Part shown: piece after piece, positions 1 through 6,935 of the stretch
Layout of the letters: every line of letters begins with the position of its first letter
How positions within the stretch are numbered: the stretch's first letter is position 1
Source: JBAXRT01 sp037131065
GTDB taxonomy: Bacteria; Bacteroidota; Bacteroidia; Bacteroidales; FEN-979
Assembly: GCA_037131065.1 (NCBI GenBank)
Contig: JBAXRT010000143.1
Span: 1-7,024, forward strand
Reading direction: 5' to 3'
Length of the DNA stretch: 7,024 nucleotides
The notes under the pieces: generated by a model
The model's input: only the letters and a program-made list of their open reading frames with translations
The model's database searches: none
What the model was told of the DNA's origin: nothing
Made by a program: the position numbers and the translations under genes

Positions 1-1073
1 TGGGAATGCTTTGTTCGTTGGAGATCACACGAGGACAAGATATCAACTACTCACAATACTTCAGTACACCTATTTTCTACAATCCTGCCTTTACCGGTAT
101 CAATTCAGGCTTAAGGGCCCGGTTCTTATTCAGGGACCAGTGGCCGACCCTGCCTGTCGACCTCAAGTCATACTATTTTGCAGCCGACCTTGGAGATCGT
201 AACCTTCCGGGGGCCGGCGGTATCGGATTAACTCTCCAGCAGGATAATCCGGGCGTCGGACTTATCAGAAACTTCACCGCCGCATTATCTGTCAGTGTAC
301 GTATCCCGATCACCAGTTTCATGATCGCCCAGGTGGGTATCAAGGCTGCGGTTGTTCAACGTACTGTGAACTGGGATGACCTTGTATTTGCGGACCAGCT
401 TGATGCGAAGTATGGCAATATTTACCAAACGACCTTCATTCCTCCGGATGCCAGTAAGCGAGTCGTTCCTGATTTCGCTGCCGGCGGTATCCTTCAGTTC
501 ATGAATGCAACCGGAAGCGTAACGGGAAATTTAGGTTTCGCCGTTGACCATATCTTCAGGCCGGACGTCAGCTTCCTCTCGACAGGATCATCTCCCTACC
601 CGAGAAAATGGGTTGCCCACGGGGATGTGGTGATCGCCGCAGGCTCGGCCGCCTCCTCATCTACACTGTACCGCGGTGGTGATGAGCCACTGAGGATTAA
701 CCTCGGGGTTCTATACCAGAACCAGGCGACCCTGAACTCTTTGCAGGCCGGTTTGAACCTGCTGAAATACAATGTCTACCTTGGTGCCTGGTATAAATCA
801 ACACTGACGGGAGTTGTTAATAGTTCGGTTGTCCTTCTGGCCGGGTACCGTTTTATGTTCATGGAGGATATGAGTATCAAATTCATGTACAGCTATGACC
901 TGCAGGTTTCCGGCGCATTGAACGGGACCGGCGGCGCACATGAGATCAGCCTTGTACTTGAATTTGATAAATTATCGCTTTTCGGTGGCGGAAACCGGAA
1001 GAGCAGCGGGTTTATACCGGGAGGCAGCCGTACCAGGAACGGCGGACCGATGGAGTGTCCCAGCTTCTATTAA
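1..1073 (+). CDS. PorP/SprF-family type IX secretion system outer-membrane protein (5' end cut by window)
   Basis: PorP/SprF proteins are outer-membrane beta-barrel proteins of Bacteroidota linked to type IX secretion and gliding. Numbering from the first ATG in view (base 6), the diagnostic mature N-terminus QDINYSQYFSTPIFYNPAFT lies at residues 11-30. The chain then alternates short beta-strand-like segments, has the typical late YSYDLQVSGALNGTGGAHEI block (295-314), and ends ECPSFY, close to the CPxF tail common in the family. About 355 residues is near full family length. The frame stays open to base 1, and the residues before QDIN (GMLCSLEITRG) read like the end of a signal peptide, so the true start is probably upstream of the window and the ATG at base 6 internal. 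In this family the preceding gene is often a large adhesin with a type IX sorting domain; that cannot be checked here. The gene converges on icd across a terminator. Family assignment is firm; the exact secreted partner is unknown. Confidence 0.9.
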   Translation, partial: GMLCSLEITRGQDINYSQYFSTPIFYNPAFTGINSGLRARFLFRDQWPTLPVDLKSYYFAADLGDRNLPGAGGIGLTLQQDNPGVGLIRNFTAALSVSVRIPITSFMIAQVGIKAAVVQRTVNWDDLVFADQLDAKYGNIYQTTFIPPDASKRVVPDFAAGGILQFMNATGSVTGNLGFAVDHIFRPDVSFLSTGSSPYPRKWVAHGDVVIAAGSAASSSTLYRGGDEPLRINLGVLYQNQATLNSLQAGLNLLKYNVYLGAWYKSTLTGVVNSSVVLLAGYRFMFMEDMSIKFMYSYDLQVSGALNGTGGAHEISLVLEFDKLSLFGGGNRKSSGFIPGGSRTRNGGPMECPSFY

Positions 1074-1080
1074 AAAACAA

Positions 1081-1109
1081 AAAAAGCGGCTCTGGCCGCT
1101 TTTTTTTTT
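1081..1109. terminator. Bidirectional Rho-independent terminator between porP/sprF-like gene and icd
   Basis: A perfect 10-bp stem pairs AAAAAGCGGC (1081-1090) with GCCGCTTTTT (1095-1104) around the loop TCTG. It is followed by an unbroken run of ten T (1100-1109) on the + strand. On the other strand the stem is followed by a T-rich run read from the A-tract at 1074-1085. It begins 7 bp after the porP/sprF-like stop and lies 13 bp beyond the icd stop, so it can end both convergent transcripts. Confidence 0.9.
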
Positions 1110-1122
1110 ATGATCATTTGTT

Positions 1123-2388
1123 TTACATCTGGCTGATGATCTCGGTCGCAAATTCAGAGCACTTCAGTTTTGTAGCACCTTCCATCTGCCGTTCAAAATC
1201 ATAGGTGACGCGTTTGTTCCGGATGGCGCCCTCCAGTCCCTTCACGATCAGATCGGCGGCCTCTTTCCATCCCATATATTCAAGCATCATGACGCCGGAG
1301 AGGATGACCGAACCAGGGTTGACCATGTCCTTCCCTGCATATTTCGGGGCTGTGCCATGGGTAGCCTCGAAGACTGCATGACCTGTCACATAGTTAATGT
1401 TTGCCCCGGGGGCAATGCCAATACCACCGACGATGGCGGCGAGGGCATCTGAAATATAATCCCCGTTGAGGTTCAGGGTAGCAATGACGGAATATTCAGC
1501 CGGACGGGTAAGGATCTGCTGGAGGAATGCATCGGCAATCACATCCTTGACAATGATCTTTCCAAGGCCGATGGCATGTTTCTGTGCTGTATCGGCAGCC
1601 TCTTCGCCCTGTTCTGCCTTGATGAGATCGTACTGTGACCAGGTGAAGACCTTGTCGCTAAACTCCCGCTCGGCAAGTTCATAACCCCACTTTTTAAACT
1701 GACCTTCGGTAAATTTCATGATGTTTCCTTTGTGAACCAGTGTCACCGAAGGTTTTTTGTGGGTGATTGCATAATTCATGGCTGCCCTCACGAGCCGTTC
1801 GGTACCTTCCTTTGAAACCGGCTTGATCCCGATCGATGAACTTTGCGGGAAGCGTATCTTTTTGACCTCCATATCTTTTATCAGGAACTGGATCACCTTT
1901 TCCACCTCGGGTGTTCCCTGCATCCATTCGATCCCGGCATAGATGTCCTCGGAATTTTCGCGGAAGATGACCATGTCGGTCGTTTCAGGCCGTTTAACAG
2001 GAGAGGGGACTCCCTGGAAATAACGGACAGGACGGAGACAAACATAGAGGTCGAGAATCTGGCGCAGGGCCACGTTCAGCGAACGGATCCCGCCTCCGAC
2101 AGGCGTAGTGAGCGGTCCCTTGATGGCAACCACATATTCATGTATGATATCCAGGGTCTCCTTCGGGAGCCACTGCCCTGTCTGATTGAAAGCTTTTTCA
2201 CCTGCAAGAACCTCTTTCCAGTGGATCTTTCTCTTGCCTGCATAAGCCTTCTGAACGGCCGCATCAAAAACCCTAACGCTTGCATTCCAGATATCGGGCC
2301 CCGTTCCGTCGCCTTCAATGAACGGGATCACAGGTTGGTCGGGGACGCTCAGGTTCCCTTCGTGGAAACCAATTTTTTCTCCAGTCAT
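1123..2388 (-). CDS. icd: NADP-dependent isocitrate dehydrogenase
   Basis: Cytoplasmic TCA-cycle enzyme that oxidatively decarboxylates isocitrate to 2-oxoglutarate with NADP+ and a divalent metal. At 421 residues it matches the E. coli Icd type (416) and aligns without gaps through most of its length. Substrate-site residues are visible: Ser103, Asn105, Arg109, Arg119 and Arg143 in the SLNVALRQ, CLRPVRYF and RENSEDIYAG blocks, plus Tyr150 and Lys220. Metal-site aspartates are Asp286, Asp310 and Asp314 (KDVIADAF, NLNGDYISDA). The NADP-specificity set is intact: Lys349 and Tyr350 in HGTAPKYAG, Tyr396 and Arg400 in VTYDFER, matching Lys344/Tyr345/Tyr391/Arg395 of E. coli. Ser103 is the counterpart of the serine that AceK phosphorylates in enterics, but no aceK is in the window. 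The ATG at 2388 is preceded by an A-rich leader with no Shine-Dalgarno sequence, usual in Bacteroidota. It is divergent from the aconitase gene, the preceding pathway step. Confidence 0.97.
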   Translation of the reverse strand: MTGEKIGFHEGNLSVPDQPVIPFIEGDGTGPDIWNASVRVFDAAVQKAYAGKRKIHWKEVLAGEKAFNQTGQWLPKETLDIIHEYVVAIKGPLTTPVGGGIRSLNVALRQILDLYVCLRPVRYFQGVPSPVKRPETTDMVIFRENSEDIYAGIEWMQGTPEVEKVIQFLIKDMEVKKIRFPQSSSIGIKPVSKEGTERLVRAAMNYAITHKKPSVTLVHKGNIMKFTEGQFKKWGYELAEREFSDKVFTWSQYDLIKAEQGEEAADTAQKHAIGLGKIIVKDVIADAFLQQILTRPAEYSVIATLNLNGDYISDALAAIVGGIGIAPGANINYVTGHAVFEATHGTAPKYAGKDMVNPGSVILSGVMMLEYMGWKEAADLIVKGLEGAIRNKRVTYDFERQMEGATKLKCSEFATEIISQM

Positions 2389-2423
2389 ATCGTTATATGT
2401 TTATCGGTTATTTTTTCAGGCCA

Positions 2424-2431
2424 CAAAATTA
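2424..2431 (-). promoter_or_regulatory. Probable icd promoter, -7 box TAATTTTG
   Basis: Read on the minus strand, the bases are TAATTTTG, an exact match to the Bacteroidota -7 element TAnnTTTG. Transcription would start near base 2418, giving a leader of about 30 nt before the icd ATG at 2388. No clear TTTG -33 element lies at the expected distance near 2451-2455, so the assignment rests on the -7 box and its position. Confidence 0.5.
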
Positions 2432-2468
2432 ATCCAATTTAGGCTTCGTTCTGAGTATATGGACCACA

Positions 2469-2481
2469 AAATATTATATTT
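2469..2481. promoter_or_regulatory. 13-bp AT-only inverted repeat between the icd and acn promoters; possible operator
   Basis: AAATAT-T-ATATTT is a perfect dyad centred at 2475. It lies between the two outward-facing -7 boxes, about 38 bp upstream of the predicted acn start and about 57 bp upstream of the predicted icd start, positions where a regulator could act on both genes. The surrounding region is very AT-rich, so a dyad of this length may be chance. No regulator family is recognised. Confidence 0.2.
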
Positions 2482-2498
2482 AGATTGTTAAATGTTAT

Positions 2499-2506
2499 TA
2501 ATTTTG
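2499..2506 (+). promoter_or_regulatory. Probable acn promoter, -7 box TAATTTTG
   Basis: TAATTTTG exactly matches the Bacteroidota -7 element TAnnTTTG and is the same octamer as the icd box on the other strand. The predicted start near 2512 would leave a short leader of about 13 nt before the acn ATG at 2526. The -33 position holds only weak matches (TTTA at 2479-2482, ATTG at 2484-2487), so activator help or a longer real leader is possible. Confidence 0.5.
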
Positions 2507-2525
2507 TACCCCTTAAATCAACCTT

Positions 2526-4787
2526 ATGCTTCTCAATTTAGATTCATTATCAGCTACCTATAAAAAATTGTCGGCAGGCGTGGAAAAAGCCCGGGGCGTT
2601 TTGAACAAACCCCTTACCCTGACCGAGAAGATCCTCTACGGCCATTTGTATGATCCCACTCCCGGAGTTCCGTTCCTGCGTGGTACCGATTATGTGAATT
2701 TTCTGCCCGACCGGGTTGCCATGCAGGATGCCACCGCGCAGATGGCCCTCCTTCAGTTCATGACCGCCGGAAGGAAATCGACTGCTGTTCCTGCAACAGT
2801 GCATTGCGACCACCTGATCCTTGCAAAGGAAGGAGTTACAGCCGACATGGAAAGTGCAAAGAACCTCAACAGGGAAGTATTTACCTTTTTGCAGACGGTT
2901 GCCGCAAAGTATGGTATCGGGTTCTGGAAACCCGGCGCAGGGATCATTCACCAGGTGATCATCGAGAATTATGCCTTCCCCGGGGGAATGATAATCGGCA
3001 CCGATTCGCATACGCCGAATGCAGGCGGATTGGGCATGGTCGCCATCGGGGTCGGAGGCGCAGATGCAGTGGATGTAATGTCGGGGATGCCGCTTGAGCT
3101 GAAGATGCCGCGGATCATGGGAGTTGAACTTACAGGCAAGCTAAGTGGCTGGGCTTCGGCAAAGGATGTCATCCTGAAGCTGGCCGGGATCCTGACCGTA
3201 CAGGGTGGCACTGATTATATTATCGAATATTTCGGCGAGGGCGCCGAGAGTATCTCCGCCACAGGTAAAGGGACCATCTGCAACATGGGTGCGGAAGTCG
3301 GAGCCACCTGTTCGCTGTTCAGCTATGACGTGACGATGAAGCGATACCTCGAAGCCACGGGCCGTTCGGCAGTGGCCGGCCTGGCCGACCAGTACGCGAT
3401 GCTCCTTGCCCCTGATAAAGAGGTGGCTAAAAACCCGGAAGCATATTATGACCGCTTCATAAGAATAAACCTTTCGGAGATAGAACCCTATATCAATGGT
3501 CCTTTCTCACCGGATGTGGCCCACCCGATCTCCGAGGTTGCCAAGTTTATCGGGAACGAGGGTTACCCTGAAAAGCTGGAGGTAGGGCTGATCGGCTCCT
3601 GCACCAACTCCTCATATGAAGATATCTCGCGTGCCGCTTCGGTTGCACGGCAGGCAAAAGAGAAGAATCTTAAAGCAAAATCGGAATTCATCGTTACCCC
3701 GGGTTCGGAACAGATCCGTTATACCTGTGAACGCGACGGGCTGCTGAAAATATTTACCGACATCGGCGGGGTGATCATGGCAAATGCCTGCGGTCCCTGC
3801 ATCGGCCAGTGGGTGCGATCGATGAAGGACCCAAACCGGAAAAATTCGATCCTGAACTCCTTCAACAGAAACTTTGCCAAACGCAACGACGGGAACCCCG
3901 GCACACACAGTTTCATTGCCTCTCCCGAGATCGTGACGGCGATGACCCTGGCAGGAAGGCTGAGCTTCAACCCGCTTAAAGACACCCTGGTCAATGAAAA
4001 TGGCGATGAGGTCATGCTTGATGAACCGGTTGGATATGAACTCCCTGTAAAGGGATTCGCTGTTGAGGATCCGGGTTATCTTGCTCCTCCCGAAGATCCC
4101 GGGCAGGTAGAGGTGAAGATCAATTGGGAATCGGACCGGTTACAGCTCCTCCAGCCCTTTGATCCCTGGAATGGCAGGGATATCACCGGGATGAGGCTCC
4201 TTATCAAAGCCAAAGGAAAATGCACCACCGATCACATTTCCATGGCAGGTCCCTGGCTGAAATACCGCGGCCATCTCGACAATATCTCAAACAACCTGCT
4301 GATGGGAGCCGTAAACTTTTTCAATGAAAAGAGCAACTGGGTGAAGAACCATGAGACCGGTGAATTTACCGAGGTGTCGAAAGTAGCCCGGTTCTACAAA
4401 TCCAAAGGGATTCCCACCCTGATCGTGGGCGATCAGAACTACGGTGAGGGCTCTTCGCGCGAGCATGCAGCCATGGAACCCAGGCACCTTGGCGTCAGGG
4501 CTGTGCTGGTAAAGTCCTTTGCGCGAATCCATGAAACCAACCTGAAGAAGCAGGGCATGCTGGCAGTGACCTTTGCCAATCCCGACGACTACCTGAAGAT
4601 AAAGGAGGATGACCGGTTTGACCTTATCGGACTGAACAGCTTTACTCCCGGGAAACCACTGAAACTGACGATACAGCATGGCGACGGAAAATCCGAGGAG
4701 ATCCTGCTCAATCACAGCTACAGTGATCTGCAGATCCGCTGGTTCAAGGCAGGAAGCGCACTGAACTATATGAAGACGATTAAATAG
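2526..4787 (+). CDS. acn: Aconitate hydratase (aconitase), mitochondrial type
   Basis: Cytoplasmic [4Fe-4S] enzyme isomerising citrate to isocitrate via cis-aconitate. Its 753 residues match the compact mitochondrial-type aconitase (ACO2-like) found in Bacteroidota rather than the roughly 900-residue AcnA or AcnB. The three cluster ligands are Cys359 (LIGSCTNSSYED) and Cys422 and Cys425 (ANACGPCIGQW). Other active-site blocks are TVHCDHLI (91-98), GTDSHTPNAGGLGM (158-171) and TPGSEQIR (391-398). The C-terminal swivel domain carries GDQNYGEGSSREHAAMEPRH (635-654) with the catalytic serine at about 643. All key residues are intact and the gene is full length. The ATG at 2526 is used because the family N-terminus (a helix ending KPLTLTEKILYGHL, about 28-41) follows at the normal distance; there is no Shine-Dalgarno sequence. 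It is divergent from icd, and its TAG stop directly touches the stop of the convergent dehydrogenase gene, with no terminator hairpin between them. Confidence 0.97.
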   Translation: MLLNLDSLSATYKKLSAGVEKARGVLNKPLTLTEKILYGHLYDPTPGVPFLRGTDYVNFLPDRVAMQDATAQMALLQFMTAGRKSTAVPATVHCDHLILAKEGVTADMESAKNLNREVFTFLQTVAAKYGIGFWKPGAGIIHQVIIENYAFPGGMIIGTDSHTPNAGGLGMVAIGVGGADAVDVMSGMPLELKMPRIMGVELTGKLSGWASAKDVILKLAGILTVQGGTDYIIEYFGEGAESISATGKGTICNMGAEVGATCSLFSYDVTMKRYLEATGRSAVAGLADQYAMLLAPDKEVAKNPEAYYDRFIRINLSEIEPYINGPFSPDVAHPISEVAKFIGNEGYPEKLEVGLIGSCTNSSYEDISRAASVARQAKEKNLKAKSEFIVTPGSEQIRYTCERDGLLKIFTDIGGVIMANACGPCIGQWVRSMKDPNRKNSILNSFNRNFAKRNDGNPGTHSFIASPEIVTAMTLAGRLSFNPLKDTLVNENGDEVMLDEPVGYELPVKGFAVEDPGYLAPPEDPGQVEVKINWESDRLQLLQPFDPWNGRDITGMRLLIKAKGKCTTDHISMAGPWLKYRGHLDNISNNLLMGAVNFFNEKSNWVKNHETGEFTEVSKVARFYKSKGIPTLIVGDQNYGEGSSREHAAMEPRHLGVRAVLVKSFARIHETNLKKQGMLAVTFANPDDYLKIKEDDRFDLIGLNSFTPGKPLKLTIQHGDGKSEEILLNHSYSDLQIRWFKAGSALNYMKTIK

Positions 4788-5591
4788 TCAGTCCTCCCTG
4801 TTATACATCTTTCCCATCTCGAGACTGACCAGTCTTGAGGCGACCGGCCGTGGAAGAATACGAAGCAGGATGAAATAGAAGAACCTGTTCTTCCTGCCGG
4901 GAATACATACGGCTTTTTTTCCAAGGTTTTGCAGAGCGTATTCCGCTACCCTGCCTGGCTCCATCACATCGGGTGTTGTTTTCTGATTATCGGGAAGACT
5001 TGACCAGTAGGTCGGGGTTGATGTGGGGCCGGCACAGCATGCGGTGATGGCTATCCCGGATGATCTTAACTCGTGGAAGAGTGATTCGGCCAGGACAATG
5101 TTGAATGCCTTTGTGGCAGCATAGGGTGCGACGAATTTCGGGCCGATCAGTCCTGCCAGCGACGACATGAGGATAATCCCTCCGGAGCCTTTCTCCCGCA
5201 TCCGCTCAGTAAGGGCATGCACCAGGTGAAGCGGCGTAAGGCTGTTCAGGTGGATATAGCGGTCGATCTCCTCAGAACTATTTTTCAGAAAAAACTTAAC
5301 GGGACTGTAGGCGGGTACATAGACAAGCAAACGGCAATCGAGCAAGCCCAAGAACTTCAGGCACTCGATCCAGGCCTCTTTTTCCGCAAGATCCTGCACG
5401 AGACAACGGGTTTGAACCCCGAAGGATTTTCCTATTCTCTCCGCTGTCTCATGGAGGAAAGCCCCGCGGATATCGACCATGGCCAGGTTCATTTTCCTTG
5501 CTGCGAGCGCCTCACAGAAAGCTGCGCCGATCCCTTCGGCAGCGCCGGCGACCAGCGCCCATTCTCCGTACTCTTTTGAAAATGGATCCAT
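4788..5591 (-). CDS. Short-chain dehydrogenase/reductase (SDR) family protein
   Basis: A 267-residue NAD(P)-binding Rossmann-fold oxidoreductase of the classical SDR type; substrate unknown. The nucleotide loop is AGAAEGIG (15-22), where the usual first Thr of TGxxxGxG is Ala. The catalytic set is complete: Asn116 (HLNSL), Ser144 (MSSLAG), Tyr157 and Lys161 (YAATK), with the normal 13-residue Ser-Tyr spacing. The AGPTSTP segment (187-193) matches the post-catalytic PG motif. The NNAG-type motif after beta-4 is replaced by VPAY (92-95), losing its asparagine. The C-terminus is basic and hydrophobic (RKNRFFYFILLRILPRPVA, 233-251), possibly membrane-associating. The ATG at 5591 is chosen because MDPFSKEYGEWALVAG puts the glycine motif at the usual place; the frame opens further to an ATG at 5636, adding 15 residues unlike the family. 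It is divergent from the DUF1214-family gene and convergent with acn. Confidence 0.9.
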   Translation of the reverse strand: MDPFSKEYGEWALVAGAAEGIGAAFCEALAARKMNLAMVDIRGAFLHETAERIGKSFGVQTRCLVQDLAEKEAWIECLKFLGLLDCRLLVYVPAYSPVKFFLKNSSEEIDRYIHLNSLTPLHLVHALTERMREKGSGGIILMSSLAGLIGPKFVAPYAATKAFNIVLAESLFHELRSSGIAITACCAGPTSTPTYWSSLPDNQKTTPDVMEPGRVAEYALQNLGKKAVCIPGRKNRFFYFILLRILPRPVASRLVSLEMGKMYNRED

Positions 5592-5608
5592 GAAAATTTC
5601 TACCTTTG
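5575..5608 (+). promoter_or_regulatory. Probable Bacteroidota promoter (TTTG / TACCTTTG) for the DUF1214-family gene
   Basis: A TTTG -33 element at 5575-5578 and a TACCTTTG -7 element at 5601-5608 are separated by 22 bp, close to the usual spacing of about 20. Both elements match consensus exactly, making this the best-formed promoter in the window. Transcription would begin near 5614, just upstream of the candidate starts at 5647, 5677 and 5710. The -33 element lies inside codons 5-6 of the SDR gene on the opposite strand. Confidence 0.6.
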
Positions 5609-5709
5609 CCGGCTTAAAAGTCTGCAATAATACCACTTCTTTTTACATGAACAGCCTTCTTTTTTTCTTCCTCCGGATGATGAAAACCTTCCAGCGTTTC
5701 AGGCTCAAA

Positions 5710-6825
5710 ATGAGCGGTACCACGGAGGATGATATTCATGACCAGCGGATCGTTACCGGAAAAGCCTGGGAAGAATACTGCGACAACCTGAAGGCTGCCG
5801 GGGCCGCATTGCTCTCTCCCGGAACACCACGTGATCCGTTCCAGCAGGCCGAAGGGATCCGTTACCTGAGCCGGCTTGCACGCGGAGGGCTGGAAGCTTT
5901 CGTTGAATACGGCGATCCGGCATTCCCGGTTTTCAGGAGGACAGCCCACGAGACCATCAAGCTTGGAGCGGACAACCCCGACAACCACTATTTCAATGCC
6001 CAGATCAGTGGAAAATACGAATACAGGATCCGGGGGAAGAGGAATACCATCCACTACATCGGCTTCTTCACCCAGAACGGGAACTATGGTACAACCGGGG
6101 GGCTTGCCCCCTGCGGGGTCCTTGAACATACTGACCTTAAAACAGAACCAGATGGATCGTTTGAGATCATCCTGAGCCGTGAACCCCGAGGGAAGAACTG
6201 GCTGAAGATTGAAGAGACAACGACTATGGTGATGGCACGGCAGACCTTCCTTGACAGGTTCAGGGAGGTTCCGGCCGAACTGACCATAGAAAACCTGGAT
6301 GGATGCCGGGCACCTGATCCCATCACGCCGGCGATGGTGGATGAAGGACTGAAAACGGCCTCCATGTTCGTCGGAGGAGCCGCCCTGATGTTTGCCCGCT
6401 GGGCCAATGGCTTTAAAAAACATTCCAACAAGCTTCCGCTGTTCGATCCGGCGGTGTCCAATGCCGCAGGTGGCGATTCAGCCATCATCTATTACCACAG
6501 CCACTGGAAACTGGCCGACGACGAGTCGCTCATCATAGAGGTGAAACCACCCGATTGTGATTCCTGGAATTTCCAGCTGAACAACTATTGGATGGAATCG
6601 CTCGATTACCGTTACTTCACCATCTGTATTAACAAGGCAAGCGCAAAATATGAGCCCGACGGCAGCATAAAGGTCATCGTCGCCCATAAAGATCCCGGCC
6701 ATCCCAACTGGATCAATACCTGCGGCCACAGGGAGGGAACGATGCTCTGGCGCTGGTATCGGCTGAAACCAGGGGAAAAGGCAGCGGAACCTACTTGCAA
6801 GGTTGTCGAAGGAATATGCAAGTGA
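5710..6825 (+). CDS. DUF1214-family protein of unknown function
   Basis: I recognise the DUF1214 family; its biochemical role is not established. From this start it is 371 residues, with no signal peptide or membrane helix, so probably cytoplasmic. Conserved blocks are GKAWEEYCDNLKAAG (17-31), RYLSRLARGGLEAFVEYGDP (51-70), GADNPDNHYFNAQISGKYEY (86-105), MARQTFLDRFREVPAEL (175-191), WNFQLNNYWMESLDYR (286-301) and GHREGTMLWRW (339-349). The DUF1214 domain proper is probably about 255-352. Two segments (146-184 and 315-351) resemble each other, suggesting duplicated beta-rich halves. The ATG at 5710 is preferred because family similarity begins about 15 residues in and the codon is preceded by AAA. 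ATGs at 5647 and 5677 are in frame and also follow the predicted promoter; they would add a short Phe/Leu-rich leader. The frame extends to an ATG at 5479, but that part lies antisense in the SDR gene. Divergence from an SDR gene hints at related metabolism (inference). Confidence 0.82.
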   Translation: MSGTTEDDIHDQRIVTGKAWEEYCDNLKAAGAALLSPGTPRDPFQQAEGIRYLSRLARGGLEAFVEYGDPAFPVFRRTAHETIKLGADNPDNHYFNAQISGKYEYRIRGKRNTIHYIGFFTQNGNYGTTGGLAPCGVLEHTDLKTEPDGSFEIILSREPRGKNWLKIEETTTMVMARQTFLDRFREVPAELTIENLDGCRAPDPITPAMVDEGLKTASMFVGGAALMFARWANGFKKHSNKLPLFDPAVSNAAGGDSAIIYYHSHWKLADDESLIIEVKPPDCDSWNFQLNNYWMESLDYRYFTICINKASAKYEPDGSIKVIVAHKDPGHPNWINTCGHREGTMLWRWYRLKPGEKAAEPTCKVVEGICK

Positions 6826-6850
6826 CGAATGACTAATGACGAGTGACGAA
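6823..6850. repeat. Four tandem copies of a TGACGAA-like heptamer
   Basis: The tract reads TGACGAA, TGACTAA, TGACGAG, TGACGAA: four head-to-tail 7-mers with at most one mismatch each. The first TGA is the stop codon of the DUF1214-family gene. Because 7 is not a multiple of 3, successive units place TGA in all three forward frames within 21 bp. Related degenerate units, TGACAAA and TGATAAA, recur at 6930-6943 around the start of the next gene. Confidence 0.85.
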
Positions 6851-6884
6851 TTGATTTACGAGGTACGATTTTAGATTTCCGAAT

Positions 6885-6916
6885 GACTGCAGACTGCGGA
6901 CTGCAGACTGCCGACT
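6885..6916. repeat. Tandem GACTGCN heptamer tract, about 4.6 copies
   Basis: Units are GACTGCA, GACTGCG, GACTGCA, GACTGCC and a final GACT, differing only at position 7. Two CTGCAG palindromes (6887-6892 and 6901-6906) could pair as a 6-bp stem with an 8-base loop. The tract is followed by a T run (to 6920), but the stem is not adjacent to it, so terminator function is doubtful. It shares the 7-bp period of the tract at 6823-6850 but not its sequence. Confidence 0.85.
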
Positions 6917-6935
6917 TTTTAACGAAGAGTGACAA

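Noticed and set aside
2386..2399. CATAT-CGTT-ATATG inverted repeat covering the icd start codon, a possible translation-blocking hairpin.
   Set aside because: The stem is only 5 bp, mostly A-U, and cannot be extended; it would be very unstable in RNA.
1843..2442. A 199-codon + strand open frame antisense to icd.
   Set aside because: The minus strand encodes an unmistakable isocitrate dehydrogenase here; the antisense translation shows no family features.
2550..3011. Minus-strand open frames antisense to acn (also 3612-3908, 3719-4015 and 4287-4715).
   Set aside because: All lie opposite conserved aconitase blocks and have shadow-like compositions.
5592..5636. Upstream SDR start at 5636, adding 15 residues.
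   Set aside because: The added residues are not typical of SDRs, and the ATG at 5591 places the glycine-rich loop at the normal distance from the N-terminus.
5479..5709. N-terminal extension of the DUF1214-family protein to the ATG at 5479.
   Set aside because: Most of the extension is antisense to the SDR start, it precedes the predicted promoter start near 5614, and it has no family similarity. The in-frame ATGs at 5647 and 5677 remain possible.
5614..6423. A 269-codon open frame on the minus strand antisense to the DUF1214-family gene.
   Set aside because: Its translation is rich in Cys, Pro, Gly and His with no recognisable domain, and the + strand carries clear family motifs across the same bases.
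6823..6916. The repeat spacer considered as a CRISPR array or integron-type site.
   Set aside because: Units are 7 bp and contiguous, without unique spacers, and there are no associated genes or recombination-site features.
6887..6920. CTGCAG...CTGCAG stem followed by a T run, considered as a terminator for the DUF1214-family gene.
   Set aside because: The 6-bp stem is separated from the T run by ten bases, and the pairing is a by-product of the heptamer repeat, so it does not form a normal Rho-independent terminator.
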